From the NCBI RefSeq assembly GCF_000186465.1, contig NZ_GL636091.1:316594-380593 (forward strand): 64,000 nucleotides of DNA. The letters are read 5' to 3'. The notes beneath the pieces are model-generated. The model was not told where the DNA came from, made no database searches, and was given only the letters and a program-made list of their open reading frames with translations. A program made the translations under genes and the position numbers. The stretch comes from Streptococcus australis ATCC 700641. Lineage in GTDB: Bacteria; Bacillota; Bacilli; Lactobacillales; Streptococcaceae. This document shows positions 25,334 through 33,830 of the stretch, one piece after another; the stretch's first letter is position 1, and every line of letters begins with the position of its first letter.

Positions 25334-27151
25334 TTACGGCTTAACTGGCCCCCGATTTGCTTGATCAACTGCTTCTTTTACGACGTTAGCATATAGATTT
25401 CCCCCAACATCGATGGAGCCATCTGATTCTAAACCAAAGTGGACACTATCCGTTCCAGCCCAGATAGCTGGATTTTCGACAGCAACTTGATGCCAGTCCG
25501 CTACATAGACATAATCGTATTTTTTAGCTAACTCTAGCTCATACTTTCGAGTCTGAACGGTGACGCTCTTGCTATCATTTGCTTCACGTCCATCATATGG
25601 GGTCACAAAGATTAAGCGATGTCCTTTTGGTAGTTCTTGAACAAACTTATCCAACAATTCTTGATAATTATTAGAAGAGTTAGTTCCAAGTGCGATCACC
25701 ACGTTCTTGAGCAAGACTCTATTGGCAATATCCGTTTCATATACCTTTAAGCCTGAGTCCAGATTGCGACTCACCAAAGCATCTAGTTGGATATCTGGCA
25801 GAACTTGTTTCAGATAATCTGATGCCCGGAGGTTTACAGAATCTCCGATCATGGTCACGCCATCTGATACATTGTAGGAAGTCGCTGAAGCATTGTCAAC
25901 TTGGGCACGCGTGATCTGCATCTTGCTGTCGGATTGACGAAGCCCTTCGGTAATCAGGTTTTCATCAAAGGCTCCGACGCGTGGCGCAAAGAGTGCAATC
26001 CCAAACATGAGCAAGGTCAAGGGAATCGCGCTGTAAAAGAGTGGCTTCGTGAAGCTTCTGAGATCCATCGAGATCCCAAAAATCTTCGGTTCACGTCCAG
26101 CCAAGGTTGGTTCAATAATATAGAAACTCAAGGCAGCAAGACTAAAGGATACAAGCGCTGTTAATAGAGAAGCCCATCCATTGGTCATTAATTGAGAAAA
26201 GATGATGTAAAATGGCCAGTGGAAGAGATAGACCCCATAACTTGTATCTGCAATAAAGGTAATCACTGCTGGTTCTTTCTGATCTGGTGTCTTTTCATGA
26301 AGGACACGCGTCATCACAATCATCACAGATGCAGCAAGAGTTGCTACTAAAAAGCCAAATAAATAGGTCCAAACACTATCAAAGGGAAGGATAAAGGTCA
26401 AGACCAATAAAACTAGAAAAGCACCCGCTAAAATCGCTAACGTCTTCTGTAGAGATAGCTTCTTCACTAATTGAGTAAGATTTGGGCTGGTCGTTGTAAT
26501 CCCTGTCACTGTCGCTAAAGCACTCCCCACAAAGAAAGGAAAGACGTGAGCGATACTAGAAAAGTAGACATTGGACAAATTCTTGGTGACCAGCGCTCCG
26601 ACAAAGAAGGTCAGGAAGGTCACCAAAAAGATACCTGTCGAAGATAGGAAGATATAGCCTCTATATTGGCCAACTGATTTAGCTTTTTTACCCAAAAACC
26701 AAGCCAAGAGCGCCCAGAGGACGTAGTAATGAACTTCAAGAGCCAAACTCCAAGTATGAATGAAAAGACGAGGGATGAACTGACTTTCGTAACTTCCGCC
26801 ACTTAACATCTCATAGAAGTTGGTCACAAAGCCAAAAACGGCTGCAATCTGCGTCCCAATCCCAGCAATAAAGTCTCGTCTGACCAAGAAGGTAAAAGGC
26901 ATGACCAGCAAGACCATAAAGACTAAAGGAGGGACAATCCGGTAGAAGCGTCGTCTAAGGAAGCCCTTGAGATCAATCTTTTGATGACGGGCAAACTCAT
27001 CGATCAGCAGAGCCGTGATCAAAAATCCTGAGAAAGTAAAGAAGATATCGACTCCAATAAATCCACCAGGAAAAACTTTTTGAAAGAAATGGTAGAGAAG
27101 AACGAGAAGAAGTCCCGTTATCCGTACCAATGAAAACCATTTAATTCGCAT
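25334..27151 (-). CDS. OatA-like acyltransferase with extracellular SGNH domain
   Basis: The 605-residue protein joins an acyltransferase-3 membrane domain (about 1-365; ten or so helices, with LLYHFFQKVFPGGFIGVDIFFTFSGF holding the conserved His) to an extracellular SGNH/GDSL domain (about 420-600; MIGDSVNLRASDYL, ALGTNSSNN, TDSVHFG). This layout O-acetylates cell-wall sugars or polysaccharides, as peptidoglycan O-acetyltransferase OatA does. ATG 27151 is chosen because the longer frame overlaps the upstream gene by over 50 nt; an AAGGA site stands 9 nt ahead. The exact acceptor is unknown. Confidence 0.87.
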   Translation of the reverse strand: MRIKWFSLVRITGLLLVLLYHFFQKVFPGGFIGVDIFFTFSGFLITALLIDEFARHQKIDLKGFLRRRFYRIVPPLVFMVLLVMPFTFLVRRDFIAGIGTQIAAVFGFVTNFYEMLSGGSYESQFIPRLFIHTWSLALEVHYYVLWALLAWFLGKKAKSVGQYRGYIFLSSTGIFLVTFLTFFVGALVTKNLSNVYFSSIAHVFPFFVGSALATVTGITTTSPNLTQLVKKLSLQKTLAILAGAFLVLLVLTFILPFDSVWTYLFGFLVATLAASVMIVMTRVLHEKTPDQKEPAVITFIADTSYGVYLFHWPFYIIFSQLMTNGWASLLTALVSFSLAALSFYIIEPTLAGREPKIFGISMDLRSFTKPLFYSAIPLTLLMFGIALFAPRVGAFDENLITEGLRQSDSKMQITRAQVDNASATSYNVSDGVTMIGDSVNLRASDYLKQVLPDIQLDALVSRNLDSGLKVYETDIANRVLLKNVVIALGTNSSNNYQELLDKFVQELPKGHRLIFVTPYDGREANDSKSVTVQTRKYELELAKKYDYVYVADWHQVAVENPAIWAGTDSVHFGLESDGSIDVGGNLYANVVKEAVDQANRGPVKP

Positions 27152-27554
27152 TTTGATAAATTCCTTGTTTAAACGTTCCCTTATAAACGACATTTTGTTC
27201 TGTCGTCAAGGTTCCCTGGCCTTCTGGTTGGCCATTGACAAATTCACCTTCATATTTCCAGCCAGCCTTGGCTGTAAAGGTTCCATAACCACTAAAGGTC
27301 CCATTGACAAAATTGCCCTTGTAGGTGTCCCCATTCTCAAAAGTCACCGTCCCTTGGCCATTCATCTTGCCTCGGACGACACTTCCGTCATAGCGAATAG
27401 CTCCCTTATCGAGGGTCAATACACCTCCGAAAGGAATGGAGGAAAGAAATACCCACAAAGCAGACAGAACAATAATCCCCAAGGACAATCGTTCAATATT
27501 CTCTCTCGTAACATAGACCTTATAGGTCTCAAATAATTCTTTTATTTTTTCCAT
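27141..27554 (-). CDS. membrane-anchored MORN-repeat protein
   Basis: The 137-residue protein has one membrane helix (about 24-40, LSLGIIVLSALWVFLSSIPF) followed by MORN repeats (GKMNGQGTVTFENGDTYKG, FSGYGTFTAKAGWKYEG, PEGQGTLTTEQNVVYKG) that should lie outside the cell. MORN repeats are beta-hairpin units often linked to membranes. The gene overlaps the acyltransferase by 11 nt, so the two probably act together in envelope modification. The function is unknown. Confidence 0.8.
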   Translation of the reverse strand: MEKIKELFETYKVYVTRENIERLSLGIIVLSALWVFLSSIPFGGVLTLDKGAIRYDGSVVRGKMNGQGTVTFENGDTYKGNFVNGTFSGYGTFTAKAGWKYEGEFVNGQPEGQGTLTTEQNVVYKGTFKQGIYQNAN

Positions 27555-27611
27555 ACTCTGTTCATTCTTTTTATCTTCAGCCGGTTACTCATTTCAGGAG
27601 CCAGTCCGAAA

Positions 27612-28034
27612 CTAATCTTCTAATCGATCCAACCACTCTTGACAACCAGCTAGAACACGGCGATAGGTCTCTTCGAAATCTCCTGTGTACCATGGATCTG
27701 GAACACTTTCTCCTGCAAAGAGATGAATCTTGTGCTCTGTTCCAGGAGGTGCCATTCGTTTGAGGTCAGCTACATTGTTCTCATCCATTCCTAAGATCAG
27801 ATCAAAGGTACGAAAATCTTGGTCACTGATTTGAAGGGATGTTTTAGATGCATCATAGGGCACGCCATGACTGCGAAAAATCTTTTGAGTCCCTTGGTGA
27901 ATAGGGTTCCCGTGCTCCCAGTTAGATGTAGCACGACTTTCAATCTCATACTGGTTGGTCAAATCCTTCATGACAAACTCCGCCATGGGGCTCCGACAAA
28001 TATTTCCTAAACACACAAATACGATTTTTTTCAT
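27612..28034 (-). CDS. low-molecular-weight protein-tyrosine phosphatase
   Basis: The 140-residue enzyme has the signature CLGNICRS (Cys8 nucleophile, Arg14) at the N-terminus and the general acid Asp113 in ESVPDPWY. Such phosphatases remove phosphate from tyrosine or arginine in proteins, and in streptococci are linked to capsule or stress control. AAAGGAGG lies ahead of the ATG. It is 57 nt upstream of the MORN gene. Confidence 0.93.
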   Translation of the reverse strand: MKKIVFVCLGNICRSPMAEFVMKDLTNQYEIESRATSNWEHGNPIHQGTQKIFRSHGVPYDASKTSLQISDQDFRTFDLILGMDENNVADLKRMAPPGTEHKIHLFAGESVPDPWYTGDFEETYRRVLAGCQEWLDRLED

Positions 28035-28114
28035 GACAGCACCTCCTTTCTATTATAACAGAATGTAAGAAAAATATAATCTGCTAAAATTATATTTTTG
28101 AGGCAAGACGAAAA

Positions 28115-28146
28115 AAGCCAGTCCATCGTTGAGGTGGGCTGACTTT
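28115..28146 (-). terminator. possible terminator after the nucleotidyltransferase gene
   Basis: An imperfect hairpin (agcc..ggct with an inner cca/tgg) is followed, read leftward, by CUUUUUUCG. It would separate ruvB and the nucleotidyltransferase from the phosphatase genes. Confidence 0.4.
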
Positions 28147-28152
28147 CTTTTT

Positions 28153-28719
28153 TTATTCAGGCAGGATGATCTGAAGGGATAGCCATTTTCGTTTCCAATC
28201 TTTCTTCCGCATACGCTCTGTATAAACCGCCAAACGCTCGGGACTGGCTAAAAAATGTGGAGTCGGCTGAACGATGAAATCTTCGATATCCCTTGTCCCA
28301 TAGGGGAGAAAGAGCTCTAGCTGACCATCTTTCCTTAGGCGAACTGCAATTGCTGTACACTGCTCGGGGTATTTAGAAACCGCGTCACAAGCACTGCGAT
28401 AAGGAGCCGTCCCCGGACTATGCTGGTGCATATAGACTTGATTCTTCACTTCCCAAGCGTACTGAGGATAGGTCTTTTTTAACTCCTGCTCGATCTGCAG
28501 AGTCTCCTCATAGCTCATCGTAGGGTCATAAAAGACCAGATCCAGATCTGTCGACGCGTCAAATCCTGATCTGCCAGAGAGCTGGTTCCAGACGAAATTG
28601 CGCACCGCACCAGCTGCAAGCCAAGCGTCTGCCAGGTTGAGATCCCGAATAATGGCCAAGACAGTCATCATCTCTTGATCCGCTTGGATTTGCTCTACTA
28701 TCGCTTTTTCCGTTAGCAT
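28153..28719 (-). CDS. nucleotidyltransferase-family protein
   Basis: The 188-residue protein shows a minimal nucleotidyltransferase fold: AAGAVRNFVWNQLSGR then STDLDLVFYDP, an aspartate pair that would bind Mg2+. The C-terminal half (RLRKDGQLELFLPYGTRDIEDFIVQPTPHF) matches the NTP_transf-type DUF925 proteins. The substrate is unknown. It begins 6 nt after ruvB and shares its transcript. Confidence 0.8.
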   Translation of the reverse strand: MLTEKAIVEQIQADQEMMTVLAIIRDLNLADAWLAAGAVRNFVWNQLSGRSGFDASTDLDLVFYDPTMSYEETLQIEQELKKTYPQYAWEVKNQVYMHQHSPGTAPYRSACDAVSKYPEQCTAIAVRLRKDGQLELFLPYGTRDIEDFIVQPTPHFLASPERLAVYTERMRKKDWKRKWLSLQIILPE

Positions 28720-28725
28720 CTTCTT

Positions 28726-29724
28726 CTAGTCTCCATTGTAGGAATAACCCAGGTGTTCATAAGCCTTGCGGGTCGCCACGCGCCCTGTCCGGGTCCGCAT
28801 GATAAAGCCTTTCTGAATCAAGTAAGGCTCATACATATCTTCTACGGTCTCTCGCTCTTCGGCAATATTGACCGATAGAGTCCCAAGGCCAACCGGGCCG
28901 CCACCGTACATCTCAATCATGGTCCTCAGGATCTTTTGATCGACATAGTCCAGTCCTTCATGGTCCACATCTAGCATAGAGAGGGCCTTGTCGGTAATGG
29001 TATCGTCAATCAAGCCATCGCCCATAATCTGGGCAAAATCACGCACCCGCTTCAGCAAACGGTTGGCAATCCGAGGAGTCCCCCGACTACGAAGAGAAAG
29101 CTCCTCGGCAGCCTCGTGGGTAATCTCCATCTCAAAAATCTCGGCGGTCCGCTCGACAATCTCTGTCAGATCATCTTGCTCGTAGTATTCCATATGACCG
29201 GTAATTCCAAAGCGAGCGCGCAAGGGATTGGACAGCATCCCAGCTCGAGTCGTCGCACCAATCAAGGTAAAGGGAGGAAGATCCAGATGGACACTCCGGC
29301 TGGTCTCGCCAGCACCAATCATGATGTCGATGTAAAAATCTTCCATGGCGCTGTATAGTACTTCTTCGACTGACATAGGAAGACGGTGGATCTCATCGAT
29401 AAAAAGGACATCGCCTGGCTCTAGATCATTGAGGATAGCTACCAAATCACCAGCCTTTTCAATGACAGGACCGGAAGTCTGCTTTAGATTGACGCCCAGT
29501 TCATTGGCAATGACAAAAGCCATCGTAGTCTTCCCTAGTCCCGGAGGGCCAAAAAGAAGGACATGATCCAGCGCCTCATCCCGAAGCTTGGCTGCCTCGA
29601 TAAAGATTTTTAGCTGGTCTTTAACCTTATCTTGACCAATATATTCATGTAAATATTGCGGGCGTAGCGTCCGTTCAACGGCCTCTTCATCGCCCATGAT
29701 TTCATTGTCTAAAATTCTACTCAT
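28726..29724 (-). CDS. ruvB: Holliday junction branch-migration helicase RuvB
   Basis: The 332-residue AAA+ motor has Walker A GPPGLGKT (59-66), Walker B DEIH (110-113), sensor 1 GATTRAG, and a C-terminal winged helix ([24 protein letters not shown] onward). It drives branch migration with RuvA. The start [11 protein letters not shown] matches RuvB of relatives; the frame is open 22 codons further but those codons contain the promoter. There is no ribosome site: a TATAAT ends only 7 nt before the ATG, so the mRNA may be leaderless. Confidence 0.96.
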   Translation of the reverse strand: MSRILDNEIMGDEEAVERTLRPQYLHEYIGQDKVKDQLKIFIEAAKLRDEALDHVLLFGPPGLGKTTMAFVIANELGVNLKQTSGPVIEKAGDLVAILNDLEPGDVLFIDEIHRLPMSVEEVLYSAMEDFYIDIMIGAGETSRSVHLDLPPFTLIGATTRAGMLSNPLRARFGITGHMEYYEQDDLTEIVERTAEIFEMEITHEAAEELSLRSRGTPRIANRLLKRVRDFAQIMGDGLIDDTITDKALSMLDVDHEGLDYVDQKILRTMIEMYGGGPVGLGTLSVNIAEERETVEDMYEPYLIQKGFIMRTRTGRVATRKAYEHLGYSYNGD

Positions 29725-29731
29725 ACAGTCT

Positions 29732-29740
29732 ATTATAGCA
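29732..29740 (-). promoter_or_regulatory. ruvB: extended -10 promoter abutting the ruvB start
   Basis: Read leftward, TGCTATAAT is an extended -10 followed by AGACTGT and the ruvB ATG. Transcription would start within a few nt of the start codon. The -35 region (TCATCA) is poor, as is usual for extended -10 promoters. Confidence 0.6.
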
Positions 29741-29855
29741 AAAAATGATGCCTCTGATGATTTAAAATCATATTCTATTTGATCTATCACATATTATTGA
29801 TTGTCGGGTGTTGGGAATCGATTCCCCTCTTAAACTACCTTGTTTCTTTTTAAGG

Positions 29856-30020
29856 AACGTACCTAAACTCGCTAACACTCGTAAAGAATAAGAACGTAGT
29901 TTTCGCTCCGCTCAAACTGCGTCAACGTACCTAAACTCGCTAACATTTGCTAAGAAATAAGGATCGTAGTTCTCACTAGCGTTCGAACTGCGTCAATGTA
30001 CCTAAGCTCGTCTACGTCCC
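29856..30020. repeat. tandem repeat, 2.4 units of 68-71 nt
   Basis: Unit 1 (29856-29923) and unit 2 (29924-29994) both begin aacgtacctaaactcgctaa and end aactgcgtc; a third partial unit runs 29995-30020. Internal segments differ, so the units are old. They occupy the gap between galM and ruvB. No gene is visible inside. The core ctcgctaac-n-ctcg recurs at about 42539-42556. Confidence 0.8.
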
Positions 30021-30055
30021 TATTTGACTTGACTCACTAAGGTACATAGAAAAAA

Positions 30056-30076
30056 AGCCACCGGTTTTGGTGGCTC
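30056..30076. terminator. hairpin agccacc/ggtggct
   Basis: Seven-bp arms with a short loop, preceded by a run of A: read leftward it gives a hairpin and U-tract that could end the galM transcript. Two short start-codon stretches (30093 and 30140) lie between this and galM. Confidence 0.5.
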
Positions 30077-30092
30077 TTATAGGGAGATTATT

Positions 30093-30184
30093 ATGAAAAA
30101 GTTTTAGGAGTTTTATCATTCAAAGTTAGGAGGTCTTTGATGATGGTATTAGTATACGACGGGAAGCTTAAAGTTTCCTTATAG
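30093..30184 (+). pseudogene. small peptide gene with an apparent frameshift
   Basis: An ATG at 30093 with AGGGAG ahead reads only MKKF then stop. One extra A in the run of five A would instead open a 30-residue frame, KVLGVLSFKVRRSL followed by MMVLVYDGKLKVSL, ending at 30184. The second half also has its own TAGGAGG and ATG at 30140. The product is unknown. Either a homopolymer deletion has broken a tiny gene or the two parts are separate leader peptides. The rest of 30185-30266 holds nothing recognisable. Confidence 0.35.
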
Positions 30185-30266
30185 TCATTTTTAAAATTTT
30201 TTTCAAAAAAAGAGGAGGTTCCAAGCAAGGTTTTCACATCCTTGTTTGGCCACTCCCCTGTCCTCA

Positions 30267-31307
30267 TTATTTCTTAGCGATGGCATGGTAGCTAGTCTTG
30301 CTGGTGAAGACTTGACCCGCTCTCAAGATGACCTTTTCAGCTTGGTCGCTATGAATGGCATCTGGTACGGTTTGGAATTCCAAGGCTAGACCATTGTGCT
30401 GAACCATTGGTTTTCCTTCCAGATAAACCGTTTCATCCACAAAGTTAGCAGAATACACCACCAAGGCGGGAGCTTCTGACTTGAAGGTCAAAAAGCGTCC
30501 AGACGGCTGATGATAGAAGAAGCCTGCATTCTCATGCCCTTCTGGAAGAGCAAATGGATGGTCCAAGCCTTCTACCAGGCGGATTTGCGGATCAGAATCC
30601 TTAAAGAGATCCTCTAAGAGCATAGCTTGGTAGAGATGCTGAACGATCGGACTTTCTTTGTCCACAGTGTGAAGAGGGACACCGTCGGGATGGATAGGGT
30701 AAAGCCCTTGATGGTTGATCTGAAAGACATGGTCATTAATCGGCTGAGTGAAGTTTCCTGATAGGTTGAAATAGCTGTGGTTGGTCGGATTAACTAGAGT
30801 ATCTTGGTCCGTTTCTACTCGATAGCTGATTTCCAACTCCCCTGCTTCCGTCAAGCCATAGGTCACCCAGATCTTGAGATTTCCAGGGAAACCACCGATA
30901 CCATCCGCCCGCTCTGTGTACAGGGTGATTTCTTGGTCTGTCACGGATTCCACGCTAAACAAGGCGCTGTCCCAGCCAGTCGGTCCACTGTGGTTGCAGT
31001 TGGCACCATTATTGGCTTCTAAGTGATAGGTTTGACCATTGATCTCAAAACTTGCCTCCGCAATCCGGCCCGCGACTGGGCCAATGCTAGCTCCATACTT
31101 GGGGCTATTGCCGACATAGGCATCAAAATTGTCAAAGCCCAATACAATATTAGCGAATTGATCATGCTTGTCTGGTGTCACATACTCTAAGATCGTCGCC
31201 CCATAGGTCATGACAGACAATTGATAACCTAGGTCATTTTCGAAGCGATAAGCTTCTACGTCTTGGCCGTCCAGTTGACCAAATAGATATTTTTGATAGT
31301 GTTTCAC
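30267..31307 (-). CDS. galM: aldose 1-epimerase (galactose mutarotase)
   Basis: The 346-residue beta-sandwich enzyme interconverts alpha and beta galactose. Catalytic motifs visible are ANNGANCNHSGPTGWD, NPTNHSYFNLSG with the catalytic His, and the C-terminal LALEFQTVPDAIHS with the catalytic Glu. It begins with GTG at 31307, behind GGAGGAG. It is the last gene of the bga operon; beta-galactose freed by BgaC would be its substrate. Confidence 0.94.
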   Translation of the reverse strand: MKHYQKYLFGQLDGQDVEAYRFENDLGYQLSVMTYGATILEYVTPDKHDQFANIVLGFDNFDAYVGNSPKYGASIGPVAGRIAEASFEINGQTYHLEANNGANCNHSGPTGWDSALFSVESVTDQEITLYTERADGIGGFPGNLKIWVTYGLTEAGELEISYRVETDQDTLVNPTNHSYFNLSGNFTQPINDHVFQINHQGLYPIHPDGVPLHTVDKESPIVQHLYQAMLLEDLFKDSDPQIRLVEGLDHPFALPEGHENAGFFYHQPSGRFLTFKSEAPALVVYSANFVDETVYLEGKPMVQHNGLALEFQTVPDAIHSDQAEKVILRAGQVFTSKTSYHAIAKK

Positions 31308-31334
31308 AAGTTGTCTCCTCCAAGATCACTCATT

Positions 31335-32498
31335 CTAGTGAAAAGGGTGAATCACCACTCCTTGTACAACCCGATTGACGGTACCAGTTGGTGATGGCGT
31401 GTCTGGACGATTTTGAACCTTGAGCGAAGTCAAGAGAGAAATCAATTGACCGTAGATAATGTAAGGGAAGGCACGGTAGATATCTAGTGAATCGGCTGAA
31501 GATGCTACCAAAACTTCTCGTACATGCTCAATCCCAGCAGCTTGGTCCGTCAAGAGGACGACCTGACGGGCAATCTGATCTCCGGCTACTTCTCCAACCA
31601 AATCTAGATCATACTGACGCGTATAAGGATCAATGGAGCCAAATACCAGGACCAGAGTCTGATCATTGATGAGCGATTTCGGACCGTGACGGAAGCCGAC
31701 AGGACTCTCGTACATGGTCGCGATTTTACCTGCAGTTAATTCCAAAATCTTGAGCTGAGCTTCATGAGCTAACCCAAAGAAAGGTCCTGCCCCCAGATAG
31801 ATGACGCGTTCGAAGTCTAAGTCTACAACTTCCTTAACCTCGCGATCTTTTTCCAAGACCTGTTCTGACAGGTGAATCAGTTCTTCTACTCGTTTTGCCT
31901 TGATTGCTTCCTCACTTGGATCAAAGACCAAGAGGGCTGTCAAGAGCATAGAGGTAAAGCTGGAGGTCATGGCAAAGCCGGCGTCGTTGGTTTCTTTCGG
32001 CTGTAAGAGCAAGAGATTGCGCTCATCTCCGTGAGCCTGCTGAGCCAGCTTCCCTTCTTCCGCACAGGTAATGGTGATTTGATAGAGTTCATTGACCAAG
32101 TCTTGGGCCAGCTGCACGGTTGCGACACTTTCTGGGGAGTTGCCACTTCGTGCAAAGGAAACCAAGACAGTTGGTACTTCTTTTTTGAGATAGGTTTGTG
32201 GATGCGCCACGATATCTGTCGTCGCAATGGATTGGAAATTCCAGTGACGTTCATCGTGCACTTCCTGCAAATACGGAACCAAAGTATCCCCCACATAGGC
32301 TGAGGTCCCTGCCCCTGTCAAGATGACCTTGATGTAGCCATGACGCTTCCCAATAGCCTCCAAAAACTCTTGGATTTCTTTTGCTTTCTCTTGATAGAGA
32401 CGATAGGTCTCTTTCCAAACTTCCGGTTGCTGGTAAATTTCGCGTGTCGTAATTTCAGCCCCCAGTTCCAGCAGTTCTTCTTTTGTATAATCTAGCAT
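31335..32498 (-). CDS. agaS: AgaS-type sugar isomerase (SIS domains)
   Basis: The 387-residue protein has two SIS domains: about 35-175 (VILTGAGTSAYVGD, VSFARSGNSPESVA) and 205-350 (YLGAGPFFGLAHEAQLKILELTAGK, ESPVGFRHGPKSL). AgaS enzymes deaminate and isomerise galactosamine-6-P or act on related hexosamine phosphates. In this operon it may process the amino sugar of Gal-beta-1,3-HexNAc imported by the PTS. The ATG has AGAGGAG ahead. Confidence 0.9.
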   Translation of the reverse strand: MLDYTKEELLELGAEITTREIYQQPEVWKETYRLYQEKAKEIQEFLEAIGKRHGYIKVILTGAGTSAYVGDTLVPYLQEVHDERHWNFQSIATTDIVAHPQTYLKKEVPTVLVSFARSGNSPESVATVQLAQDLVNELYQITITCAEEGKLAQQAHGDERNLLLLQPKETNDAGFAMTSSFTSMLLTALLVFDPSEEAIKAKRVEELIHLSEQVLEKDREVKEVVDLDFERVIYLGAGPFFGLAHEAQLKILELTAGKIATMYESPVGFRHGPKSLINDQTLVLVFGSIDPYTRQYDLDLVGEVAGDQIARQVVLLTDQAAGIEHVREVLVASSADSLDIYRAFPYIIYGQLISLLTSLKVQNRPDTPSPTGTVNRVVQGVVIHPFH

Positions 32499-32533
32499 GC
32501 TTCTCCTCTTTTCTACCCGCCTTATAAGCGGTA

Positions 32534-32559
32534 AGAGGCCGAGACAATTGTCCCAGCCC
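32534..32559 (-). other. agaS: hairpin between PTS IIA and agaS
   Basis: gaggccgagacaattgtccc and following agccc form a stem around the palindrome gacaattgtc. It resembles a degenerate form of the terminal hairpin in the 174-nt repeat. It lacks a U-tract leftward, so it may be an mRNA processing or stability element. Confidence 0.4.
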
Positions 32560-32595
32560 CATTCCGAATGTTCAAGCGGTTTTCGCTATCGTATT

Positions 32596-33000
32596 TTACT
32601 CATCCTCGTCGTCATCAAAGTTGGATAAGAGATCATTAACCTTCACGATGCTTTCTTGTGCACGCGCTGGATAAGCTTCTTCTCCTCCGACCAGGCTGTT
32701 ATTAATAAATTCAATTACCATTGGCAAGTTCATCCCTGCATAGAGGTCAATGGCGCGCCCTTCAAGAATCAGACGGCTAACCGTATTACAAGGAGTGCCT
32801 CCCAAAAGATCCGCAAAGACGATGTAGTCCTCAAAGTCTGCAACACAGGCTTCAAACTTGGCTGTAAACTCCTCAGGACCTTCCTCTGGCAAGAGGGCCA
32901 CGGCATGAATGTTGTCTTGTGGTCCCATAATCATTTCTGTGCTGGCCTTGAGCTCTTCACAGAAGCGACCATGACTGACCAATACTAGGTGTTTTGCCAT
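32596..33000 (-). CDS. PTS mannose-family EIIA, galactose/galactosamine type
   Basis: The 134-residue EIIA of the mannose-fructose-sorbose family carries the phosphorylation site His10 in LVLVSHGRFCEEL and the motif FADLLGGTPCNTVSR. It passes phosphate from HPr to IIB. It is the last PTS gene of the block, 11 nt after IID; the order IIB, IIC, IID, IIA in transcription matches the pneumococcal bga locus. Confidence 0.93.
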   Translation of the reverse strand: MAKHLVLVSHGRFCEELKASTEMIMGPQDNIHAVALLPEEGPEEFTAKFEACVADFEDYIVFADLLGGTPCNTVSRLILEGRAIDLYAGMNLPMVIEFINNSLVGGEEAYPARAQESIVKVNDLLSNFDDDEDE

Positions 33001-33011
33001 ACCTTACTCCA

Positions 33012-33830
33012 TTATGCCATTCCAAAGAAGAAGTGGCCAAATGCTGAGAATGCGATTGCTGCAAGGATGATGAGCAAGATAGCTTTTGTAGAGTTCATAC
33101 CCTTTCGTCCAAGCAACCAGTAGATTACACCTGTGATGATAGCTGGTACCAAACGTGGGAAGATAAGGTTGAGCATATCTTGAATTTCAATCGCTTTGTC
33201 CCCAATGTGTGGAGTCCAAGAAACTTCAACACCAATCATGCTGGCAATCAAGGCACCAACCATGAAGATACCCAGAACGGCAGCTGCATCGATCAAAGCT
33301 GTCAAGGTACTTTGCATGTTGTTGATGAGGTTAACCCCTTCTTTATAGGCAAATTCCAATTGTTTCCAACGGAAAATGTCATAAGCAACTGCCACAGCGA
33401 TCCACAATAAGATACCGGCTGGGTTTCCTGCAACAGCCAAAGTTGCTGCAATTGAACCCATAATAGCTGGTACCAATGATCCAAAGATTGAGTCTCCAAG
33501 AGGGGCAAATGGTCCCATGAGACCTGTCTTGATCCCGTTAACCGCATCTTTCGATTTCACACCATCTTTTTCTTCCAAGGCCAAATCAAAACCAGTGATA
33601 ATAGTGTGGAAGAATGGTGAAGTATTGAAGAATTGCGTATGCAATTTCATCATTTCTTTCAATTCTGGAGTGCCATCACCATACATTTTACGCAACTGAG
33701 GTAAAAGCATATAAAGGTAACCAGAAGCCTGCATCCGCTCATAGTTCCAACCCAATTGGAAGGTGAAGAGGCTACGTTTGTTGATTTGTTTAAAATCTTC
33801 TTTTGTTAGTTTGTAATTAGAATTCGTCAT
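33012..33830 (-). CDS. PTS mannose-family EIID
   Basis: The 272-residue membrane subunit has the family start LTKEDFKQINKRSLFTFQLGWNYERMQ and the GIKTGLMGPFAPLGDSIFGSLVPAI segment, with two or three C-terminal helices. With IIC it forms the sugar channel. ATG 33830 lies inside the last codons of IIC (14-nt overlap); a TTG two codons upstream is less likely. Confidence 0.93.
   Translation of the reverse strand: MTNSNYKLTKEDFKQINKRSLFTFQLGWNYERMQASGYLYMLLPQLRKMYGDGTPELKEMMKLHTQFFNTSPFFHTIITGFDLALEEKDGVKSKDAVNGIKTGLMGPFAPLGDSIFGSLVPAIMGSIAATLAVAGNPAGILLWIAVAVAYDIFRWKQLEFAYKEGVNLINNMQSTLTALIDAAAVLGIFMVGALIASMIGVEVSWTPHIGDKAIEIQDMLNLIFPRLVPAIITGVIYWLLGRKGMNSTKAILLIILAAIAFSAFGHFFFGMA

Noticed and set aside
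29856..30020. CRISPR array
   Set aside because: Only 2.4 long units without short constant repeats and unique spacers, and no cas genes nearby.
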